Notes under the pieces: generated by a model | What the model was told of the DNA's origin: nothing | The model's input: the letters and a program-made list of their open reading frames with translations, nothing else | Database searches by the model: none | Position numbers and translations under genes: made by a program | Assembly (NCBI RefSeq): GCF_000445105.1 | Contig: NZ_ATDP01000072.1 | Location: 1 to 64,000 of the forward strand | DNA: 64,000 bases | DNA from: Sphingobium lactosutens DS20 | GTDB taxonomy: Bacteria > Pseudomonadota > Alphaproteobacteria > Sphingomonadales > Sphingomonadaceae | Reading direction: 5' to 3' | Part shown: positions 54,814-62,500 of the stretch, one piece after another | Position numbering within the stretch: the first letter of the stretch is position 1 | How the letters are laid out: the number at the start of each line of letters is the position of its first letter

Positions 54814-56253
54814 ATGATTGGACAAGACATCATAGATCGCTTCACGGCGCTGCTCGGACCCAAGGGCGTCACCACCAACCCAGACGACATTGCGCCTTGG
54901 GTCAGCGACTGGCGCGGGCGCTATCACGGCGCGGCCGCCGCGATCCTGTCGCCTGATTCGACGCGCCTTATATCCGAAACCGTGAAACTCGCGGCCGAAC
55001 TGGGCGTGCCGCTGGTGCCGCAGGGCGGCAATACGTCCATGGTCGGCGGCGCGACCCCGCCGTCCGATGGCTCCGCCCTCATCCTGTCGCTACGCCGGAT
55101 GAACCGGATTCGCAGCCTTTCCGCACAGGATAACCTCGCTGTCTGCGAAGCCGGGGTGATATTGAGCGTGCTGCATGATGCCGCGCAGGCCCAAGGACGG
55201 CGTTTCCCCTTGAGCCTGGGCGCCAAAGGCTCCGCGACGATCGGTGGCCTCATATCCACCAACGCCGGCGGGACGCAGGTGCTGCGCCATGGCACGATGC
55301 GCGCACTGGTGGACGGGCTGGAGGCGGTACTGCCCGACGGCAGCATTTTCGACGGGCTGGACGCACTCAAAAAAGACAATCGCGGCTACGACATCAAGCA
55401 ATTGCTGATCGGCGCGGAAGGAACGCTGGGCATCGTCACCGCCGCGTCGCTGCGCCTCGTCCCCGCCATCGCCACGCGCGCGGTTGGCTGGGCTGGGGTC
55501 GACAGCCCGGAACAGGCGCTGCACCTGCTTCGACTGACCGAAAAGACGCTGGGCGAGAGCGTCGAAGGTTTCGAGGTCATTGCCGATGATACATTAGGGT
55601 TTGTGCTGGGCCATATTCCCGGCACCCGCTCCCCGATCGAAACGCGCACGCCATGGCATGTTCTGATAGAGGTCGATCATGCCGATCTTGCCGATCCCGG
55701 CCCGGGCGAACGGCTGGAAGGGGCGCTGGCGCAGGCGATGGAACAGGGCATCGTCCTCGACGCCGCGATCGCCGCCAATGAAGCCCAGGCCGAAGCCTTC
55801 TGGCGGATCAGGGAATCGCTCTCGGAATCCGAACGCGCACAGGGACCCGCGCTGCAATATGACATCAGCGTACCCGTCGCGAAGATGCCCGCCTTCATGG
55901 TCGAGGCGGCCGCCGCTGCCGAGGCCGCTTTCCCCGGCACCACCGCCTCCTCCTTCGGGCATCTGGGCGATGGCAATGTGCATTTCCATGTGCGCGCGCC
56001 CAAGGGAACGAGCGACGGGCCGGCATGGATCGCGGCCCAAGGCCAGTCCATCAACGCCTTCGTTCATGACGCGGTAGTGGCCGCAGGCGGCTCCATTTCG
56101 GCCGAACATGGCATCGGCCAGATGAAGCGGGCGGAACTGGCAAGGCTGTCCAGCCCCGCGCGGATCGCCGCCCTGCGCGCTATCAAGACCGCGTTCGATC
56201 CCCACGGCCTGTTCAACCCCGGCAAGCTCATTCCCCTGCCGGAAGAAGGCTGA
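54814..56253 (+). CDS. FAD-binding oxidoreductase (GlcD/D-2-hydroxyglutarate dehydrogenase-like)
   Basis: This 479-residue flavoprotein has the PCMH-type FAD-binding domain: VPLVPQGGNTSMVGGATP, the FPLSLGAKGSATIGGLISTNAGG adenine-phosphate loop (partial), and GAEGTLGIVTAASLRL. The C-terminal FAD-linked oxidase part has HLGDGNVHFHV, with the metal-binding His, and GSISAEHGIGQMKR. Members oxidise D-2-hydroxy acids such as D-lactate, glycolate or D-2-hydroxyglutarate; the substrate is not settled by sequence. It has no cluster-binding domain. Confidence 0.9.
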   Translation: MIGQDIIDRFTALLGPKGVTTNPDDIAPWVSDWRGRYHGAAAAILSPDSTRLISETVKLAAELGVPLVPQGGNTSMVGGATPPSDGSALILSLRRMNRIRSLSAQDNLAVCEAGVILSVLHDAAQAQGRRFPLSLGAKGSATIGGLISTNAGGTQVLRHGTMRALVDGLEAVLPDGSIFDGLDALKKDNRGYDIKQLLIGAEGTLGIVTAASLRLVPAIATRAVGWAGVDSPEQALHLLRLTEKTLGESVEGFEVIADDTLGFVLGHIPGTRSPIETRTPWHVLIEVDHADLADPGPGERLEGALAQAMEQGIVLDAAIAANEAQAEAFWRIRESLSESERAQGPALQYDISVPVAKMPAFMVEAAAAAEAAFPGTTASSFGHLGDGNVHFHVRAPKGTSDGPAWIAAQGQSINAFVHDAVVAAGGSISAEHGIGQMKRAELARLSSPARIAALRAIKTAFDPHGLFNPGKLIPLPEEG

Positions 56254-56379
56254 CCGCTTGTCCAACCCGGCGCAGCGCCGACAAAGCGATTGCACCGGGA
56301 CGGCAAGCCCTTTATCGCCCTGCCCCAATATTTCGGACCGCGGCGCGCGACGCCGCACATTGAGAGAATGGACCTGATC

Positions 56380-57168
56380 ATGGCCACAGCGCCCGCGAAC
56401 AACCTGCCGATCTTCTACAACGACCTGCTGCCGCTCAGCACGATGGACCATGCCGATTACAAGAGCCGCAGCGTCGATTCCGCGCCGTTCCTGACCAGCC
56501 AGCATGCGGTGCCGCTGACGATCGACGAGTTCGTGACGGCACAGCGTTTTGCTCCCATCATCTTTTCGGCCGGAGCGGATTCCGTTCCGTTGCTGCTGAT
56601 GGGCCTGAACGAAGGCGTGAACATCTTCCTGGATGACGAAGGCAAGCTGCGTGGCCCCGCTTATGTGCCGGCCTATGTCCGCCGCTACCCCTGGATGCTG
56701 GCCAAGCTGCGTCCGGACAGCGAGGAATTGTCGCTCTGCTTCGACCCCACCAGCCCCGCGCTGGGCGCGTTCGATGAAGGCACGCCGCTGTTCGAGGATG
56801 GCAAGCCGAGCGAACTGACGCAGGGCGTGCTCAAATTCTGCGAGGATTTCGAACAGGCCGCGGCGCGCACCGGGCAGTTCGTCAAGGAATTGCAGGATAT
56901 GGACCTGCTGATGGACGGCGAAGTGTCGATTCAGACGCCGATCGCCGACCAGCCCTTCGTCTATCGCGGTTTCCGCATGGTCAATGAGGAAAAGCTGCGC
57001 GATCTGCGCGGCGTTCAGCTGCGCAAGATCAACCAGAGCGGCATGCTGCCGCTGATCTACGCCCATCTCTTCTCGCTTCAGCTGATGCGCGAGATTTTCG
57101 AGGCGCAGATCAACCAGGGCAAAGGCCCGATCAACGCACCCGCCGCACCCGCTACCGCGGAAGGCTGA
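56380..57168 (+). CDS. SapC family protein
   Basis: This 262-residue protein matches the SapC family: SAPFLTSQHAVPLTIDEFV, then RFAPIIFSAGADSVPLLLMGL, and AYVPAYVRRYPWML. Campylobacter SapC is near S-layer genes, and the family is widespread in alphaproteobacteria with unclear function. No signal peptide is seen. The ATG at 56380 gives the usual start MATAPANN; ATG 56368 is possible. It is followed at 90 bp by the candidate sRNA. Confidence 0.85.
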   Translation: MATAPANNLPIFYNDLLPLSTMDHADYKSRSVDSAPFLTSQHAVPLTIDEFVTAQRFAPIIFSAGADSVPLLLMGLNEGVNIFLDDEGKLRGPAYVPAYVRRYPWMLAKLRPDSEELSLCFDPTSPALGAFDEGTPLFEDGKPSELTQGVLKFCEDFEQAAARTGQFVKELQDMDLLMDGEVSIQTPIADQPFVYRGFRMVNEEKLRDLRGVQLRKINQSGMLPLIYAHLFSLQLMREIFEAQINQGKGPINAPAAPATAEG

Positions 57169-57261
57169 AACCCGCCAGGTTGATCAGCATAAGACTTTAG
57201 TCGATAGGATGGCGCTTCCCTCTTGAAAGGCGATTGACGCTGTCCTATCTCTCAAACATGC

Positions 57262-57366
57262 GGCGCACCTGCCCCCCTTTCGGGTGTGTCGTATGGGCGC
57301 CTCCCCCTTTGGAGGCGTCTCCTCCCTGAACCTAGGCCACCCCATGCTTGCATGGGGTGGTTTTTT
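57262..57366 (+). ncRNA. Candidate small RNA between SapC gene and tRNA-Glu
   Basis: A plus-strand block of about 105 nt has no ORF but several features of an sRNA. A TTGACG at 57234-57239 could be its -35 element. The hairpin CGCCTCC(57298-57304)/GGAGGCG(57311-57317) is followed by an exposed TCTCCTCCC at 57318-57326 that could pair with Shine-Dalgarno sequences. A strong terminator ends it (57337-57366). Such CU-rich motifs occur in alphaproteobacterial sRNAs. No named family is claimed. Confidence 0.55.
57337..57366 (+). terminator. Rho-independent terminator of the candidate sRNA
   Basis: CCACCCCATG and CATGGGGTGG form a perfect 10-bp stem with a CTTG loop, followed by six T residues. 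The strength and the lack of a gene close upstream (the SapC stop is 169 bp before) point to an RNA gene of its own. Confidence 0.88.
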
Positions 57367-57459
57367 ATGGAGCGCCGATGGCCCTCGCCCGGCTTTTGCT
57401 TGACGCGCGGGCGGGGACTGGTAAAGCGCTCCCCCTGCCGGCCGCCCACGCGGCCCTAA

Positions 57460-57534
57460 GGCCCCTTCGTCTAGCGGTCAGGACGCGGCCCTCTCACGGC
57501 TGAAACACGGGTTCGATTCCCGTAGGGGTCACCA
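57460..57534 (+). tRNA. tRNA-Glu (CTC anticodon)
   Basis: The acceptor arm GGCCCCT pairs with AGGGGTC (one G-T pair), the D arm is TCGTCTAGCGG, the anticodon loop CTCTCAC holds CTC, and the T arm has GGTTCGATTCC. The 3' CCA is encoded. The 75-nt length and the CAC after the anticodon fit tRNA-Glu. Confidence 0.95.
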
Positions 57535-57761
57535 ATTGCGCGATCGGCCGAACCCGTTGATGGAAATCGCGATACTGGCTGAAATCTTGGGCAGGATGCC
57601 GAACAGCTGAAACGCGCCGGAAGCCGGATGCCCCCCGATTTGAGCCCCAACTTTGCTGTCACACGCTGTCGTACCTGGCGGACATATGCGCCCCTGGCGC
57701 AGTCGTCCACAAGCGCTGAAGCCTGGACCTAAAGCTCTGAGAGATTCTGCCGATAAGGGAA

Positions 57762-57837
57762 TGGTGCCGCTTACGTGACTCGAACACGTGACCCCATCAT
57801 TACGAATGATGTGCTCTACCAACTGAGCTAAAGCGGC
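57762..57837 (-). tRNA. tRNA-Thr (CGT anticodon)
   Basis: On the minus strand GCCGCTT pairs with AAGCGGC, the D arm is TAGCTCAGTTGG, the anticodon stem CATCA/TGATG surrounds the loop TTCGTAA (anticodon CGT), and the T arm has GTTCGAGTC. CCA is encoded. It is divergent in orientation from tRNA-Glu. Confidence 0.96.
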
Positions 57838-57993
57838 GATGGGCGGCCAGATAACAGCGGTTGGGCGATTGGACAAGCGGGCAAATCATCCTTTCCGCCG
57901 CTTTTCTTGAAGCGCGCATTTACCCCCTCTTTACCATCCCATGCCACACTGCGGGTCCGGGCAAGGCTTTGCGGTATGACAGGAACCGACTGA

Positions 57994-59292
57994 ATGGACA
58001 CTCTGCGGGGGCATGACGTCGCCAATGAACAGGATGATTTCGACGATGGCGACGATGCCGCGATCGAAAGCCCGCCTGCGGTCGGCTCCGATGAGCGCCG
58101 GATGCAGGTGCGCGCCTATAACTACTGGGCGTCGCTGCTGGGCGACCGCGCGCTGCCGTCTATTGAGGATCTTGCGCCAGATCAACTGGAGGATTTCGGG
58201 CCATATAGCGTGCTGCTCGATTTCAGCACCGGGCTGGAAAACCCGGCCATCGTCTATCTGGGTTCGGCCTTGCGCCAGGAATGCGAAATCGAAGGCGCTA
58301 TCGACTATATTCAGGACGTGCCGGCCCGGTCCTTGCTCTCCCGGTTGACCGACCATTATCTCCAGATCATCGCCAACGCCGCGCCGATCGGTTTTGAAGC
58401 CGAATTCATCAACCAGCGCGACGCGGAAATCCTCTATCGCGGCATTTTGATGCCCTTCTCCTCCGATGGTGACACGATCGACTTCGTGTTCGGCGTCATC
58501 AACTGGAAGGAAACCGTCAGCAGCGACATGCTGCACGGTCTGGAGCGGGAGGTGGGCGACGCGTTGCGCAGCGCCCCGACGCCGCGCGCGGCAACCCCGA
58601 TCTGGGCGGATGGCCCCGCCAGCGACGCGATGACCGCCGCGCCCGATGAAGCGAACGAAGACACGCTCGACCTTGCCGGCATGGAGTGCCCGGCCGACGA
58701 TGCCACGCTGGCGGACTGGCTCGCCATCGCCCGTGACGGCGCTGCCCGGGTGCGCGTCAGCGAAGCGCGCAGCCATGCCGCGCTCTATCGCGCGGTCAGC
58801 CTTTGCTATGACTTCGCGCTGGTCGCCCGCGCCCGACCGGACGATTATACCGAACTGCTCGCCGACTATGGCATCAAGGCGCAGGCGCGCAGCCCGATGA
58901 CGGCGGTGATCAAGCTCGTCTTCGGCGCCACCTATGACAAGACCCGCATCACCGAATATGCGACGGCGCTGGACCATGCGCTGGGCAACGGGCTGGGCGT
59001 CGGAATGCTGGCGGATTACCTGACGGCTTATGTGGGCGGGCTGAAGGCCGTGGTCCGCGACGAACGCGCCAAGCGGCGCGCCGCATCGCCGGCGCGTCCA
59101 GACCGCCGCCAGACTGCCCGCGACGCCATCAAGTCGGCCGCCGCGCTGGACCCGGTGGCCGTCACGACGGATCCCGATGGCCTGGCTGTCGTCGTCGCCC
59201 GCCGCGAGGAAGACGGCAGCCTGTCGATCGTCGCCGCCCTGCCCGAAGGATCGGATCTGGGCCAACGAGTGATTGTCGCCGCATCGCGCTGA
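57994..59292 (+). CDS. PAS-like domain protein of unknown function
   Basis: This 432-residue acidic protein has an N-terminal region resembling a PAS_5-type sensor fold (AYNYWASLLGDRALPSIEDL, then AIVYLGSALRQE) and a helix-rich C-terminal part (LADWLAIARDGAARVRVSEARS, LYRAVSLCYDFALVAR). There is no histidine kinase or GGDEF part. The middle linker is Ala/Pro/Asp-rich. It may sense a ligand and signal by protein contact; the partner is unknown. The ATG at 57994 follows GGAACCGACTGA. A terminator at 59432 follows its stop. Confidence 0.7.
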   Translation: MDTLRGHDVANEQDDFDDGDDAAIESPPAVGSDERRMQVRAYNYWASLLGDRALPSIEDLAPDQLEDFGPYSVLLDFSTGLENPAIVYLGSALRQECEIEGAIDYIQDVPARSLLSRLTDHYLQIIANAAPIGFEAEFINQRDAEILYRGILMPFSSDGDTIDFVFGVINWKETVSSDMLHGLEREVGDALRSAPTPRAATPIWADGPASDAMTAAPDEANEDTLDLAGMECPADDATLADWLAIARDGAARVRVSEARSHAALYRAVSLCYDFALVARARPDDYTELLADYGIKAQARSPMTAVIKLVFGATYDKTRITEYATALDHALGNGLGVGMLADYLTAYVGGLKAVVRDERAKRRAASPARPDRRQTARDAIKSAAALDPVAVTTDPDGLAVVVARREEDGSLSIVAALPEGSDLGQRVIVAASR

Positions 59293-59431
59293 CGGCTCAT
59301 ATCGCCGCGCGCTGCATACGCCCCCTCGACATCCCAATCCGGGCGCGCGATAGAGGCGAACATGAACCGGCGCCGGCCCTTGCTGGATGCTGCGCTGCAT
59401 CATATTATTTCACGGCATCGAAATTTTATTT

Positions 59432-59453
59432 CGCTCAATACTTGAGCGTTTTT
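59432..59453 (+). terminator. Rho-independent terminator after the PAS-like gene
   Basis: CGCTCAA and TTGAGCG make a perfect 7-bp stem with a TAC loop and five T residues. It lies 140 bp after the PAS-like stop and 110 bp before the glutamate dehydrogenase start, so either it ends the first transcript or works as a leader control for the second. Confidence 0.75.
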
Positions 59454-59563
59454 GCCGCGCGTCGCATATAGGCGCTCCCGAGCCGAGGAGTCGCATGGCG
59501 GCCATCCAGCGCCTCCTCCGTTCTGACCAAAGCGGGTGAAGACCGCTGTTGAGAGGTGAGCGA

Positions 59564-62500
59564 ATGACGGCGCTGGCTGAAGCGAAGAATAAGGACGTCG
59601 ACCAGACCATCCTGGAGGCGCTGCAAGGCGCGTTGAGCAAGGGCGCTCTACCGGGCGAAAGCGAAGGACTGGACCAGTCGGCGCTGTCGGGCGCCGCTGC
59701 CTTTCTCGGCCGCGTCGCCAATGGCAGGCGGCCTGGCGAACCGGCCATCGTCATCGAAACGCTGGGCGAGGGCGCGAAAGGCCGGTTCATGCGGCTGGCG
59801 ATCGTCAATGACGACATGCCTTTCCTGGTGGACTCGATTGCCAACGCGCTTGCTGCGGCAGACATCACCATCCACCGCCTGCTGCATCCCATCCTGTCGG
59901 TCGGGCGCGACGCCAATGGCGCGCTGACGGCCATATTGGACGATGATGCGCCCGGCGCCCGGCGTGAATCCATGATCTATATCGAAGCGGACCGGGCGGA
60001 CGCGAAGGCGCGCCGGGCGCTTGAAAAGGCGCTGGCCGAAACGCTGGCGGACGTACGCGCCGCCGTGGCGGACTGGGCGCAGATGCAGGCGGCCATGTCG
60101 GCCGACGCGGACGCGGTTCCCGATGAGGAAGGCGCGGCGCTACTGCGTTGGTTCCTCGCCCGCCACTTTACCCAGACTGGTCACGAGATCGTTGCGCGCG
60201 ATGGGAGCAGCAGCGCGGCGCTGGGCATATGCACCCGCAATGATCGCCCGCTGATCGCGCCGGCATCGCTGGAAGCGGCCTTTTCCTGGTTCGAGGAAGG
60301 CAAGCGCACCCCACTGATCATCAAGTCCAGTCGTTTGTCGCGCGTACACCGGCATGTGCTGCTCGACCTGGTCATCATTCCGGTGCGGTCGGGCAAGGAT
60401 GTGACCGCGCTGTCCATTCATGCGGGGATGTGGACCAGTTCGGGCTTGGCCGCGACGCCGGACAAGGTGCCGCTGCTCCGTTCCGCATTGTCCACCTTGA
60501 TGGACAAGTTCGGCTTTGATCCGATGGGCCATGCGGGCAAGACCCTTGCCCATGCGCTCACTGCGCTACCGCATGATATCACCATCGGTTTCGATCGCGA
60601 CACGCTGGAGCGGTTGGCGCTGACCTTCATGTCGCTGACCGATCGCCCGCGCCCGAAACTGGCGCTCGCGACCAGCGCGCTGGCTCGCCACCTCTATGCC
60701 TTCGTCTGGTTGCCGCGCGACGAATTGTCGACTGCGCGCCGCGTTGCGGTGCAGACCATGCTGGCCAACGCGGCCAACGGTCCGGTGCTCAGCTGGTCAA
60801 TCGCCTTGGAAGAAGGCGGCCTGGCGCTGCTGCGCATCACGCTCGATCTGCGCGACGGCGGCACCGTGCCGGACGCGGAGGCGCTCGACCGGCAGTTGCA
60901 GCAGATGGTGCGCGGCTGGGTGCCCGCTGTCGAGGAATCGCTCGCCGAAACGGAAGAACCCGGCCGGGCCGCAGCCATGGCGCAGCGCTATGCCGCCGGG
61001 TTCCCCCTTGCCTATCGCAATGGCGCCGGTCCTGCCGAGGCGGCCGTCGACATTCGCCTGATCCATGGCCTTTCGGGACCAAGCGACAAATCCATCCGCG
61101 TCTATCGCAATCCGGAGGACTGCACCGAACGGCTGCGCCTCAAACTCTATAGCCATGACACGACCGCCCTGTCCGAGGTCGTGCCCGCGTTCGAGAATTT
61201 CGGCTTCCGCGTGATCGAGGAGATGACGACGCCGATCGACGGCGGCGCGCTCGGCCATGTTCAGCGCTTCGTACTGGAATTGCCGTCGGGCGCAGACGCG
61301 CAGCCGGTGGTCGACCGCGCCGAAATCGTGACCGAAGCCATCGCCCAGGTTCTGGAAGGGCGCGCTGAAAACGACCGTTTCAATGAATTGATCGTGACGG
61401 CCGGGCTGTCGCCACGATCGGTGGTGCTGTTCCGGGCGCTCTATCGTTATCTGCGTCAGACCGGTGTCGCCTATGGCATGGCGACCTTCGCGGAAACCCT
61501 GCGCCGCGCGCGCGATGTGACGATGAACCTCGTCGCCCTGTTCGAAGCGCTCCACGATCCTGCGGCGCAGGCGGATTCCGATGATCGCATCGCCGCGGCC
61601 AATGCCGCCATCGACGCGGGTCTGGAGCAAGTGACGGCGATTGACGAAGATCGCGTGCTGCGCTTGCTGCGCGCGGTCATCGGCGCCACGCTTCGCACCA
61701 ATTTCTATGGATCGGCCGCTACAGAAGCGCTGGCGTTCAAGCTCGACAGTGCACAAATTCCGGGCCTGCCCGCGCCCCTGCCCTGGCGTGAAATCTGGGT
61801 CTACAGCCCACGGGTCGAAGGCATCCACCTGCGCGCCGGACCGGTGGCCCGTGGCGGCCTGCGCTGGTCGGACCGGCGCGACGATTTCCGCACTGAAATC
61901 CTGGGGCTGATGAAGGCGCAGCGCGTCAAGAATGCCGTGATCGTGCCGACCGGAGCCAAGGGCGGCTTCTATCCCAAGCAACTGCCCAATCCCCAGGCCG
62001 ATCGCGATGCGTGGCTCGTCGAAGGCACCGAAAGCTATCGCATTTTCATTCGCGCCTTGCTGTCGGTCACGGACAATATCGTCAAGGGAGAGGTGAAGCA
62101 TCCTGCGGAGGTCGTGGTGCGCGACGGGGATGATCCCTATTTTGTCGTCGCCGCCGACAAGGGCACCGCAACCTTCAGCGACGTCGCCAACGCGATCGCG
62201 CAGGACCGCGACTTCTGGCTGGGCGATGCCTTCGCCAGCGGCGGCTCCAATGGCTATGATCATAAGGCGATGGGCATCACCGCGCGGGGCGCCTGGATTT
62301 CCGTGCAGCGCCATTTCGCCGAAATGGGCATCGACGTGCAGAGCGAACCGGTCAGCGTGGTGGGATGCGGCGACATGTCGGGCGACGTGTTCGGCAATGG
62401 CATGCTGCTCAGCAAAGCGATCAAGCTGGTTGCCGCATTCGACCATCGCCACATCTTCTTCGATCCGACGCCCGACCCGGCGCGCAGCTGGCAAGAACGC

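Noticed and set aside
57529..57876. Minus-strand frame with a translated tRNA-Thr part
   Set aside because: The phrase LAQLVEH is the usual false translation of a tRNA gene. The rest has no known similarity that I can see.
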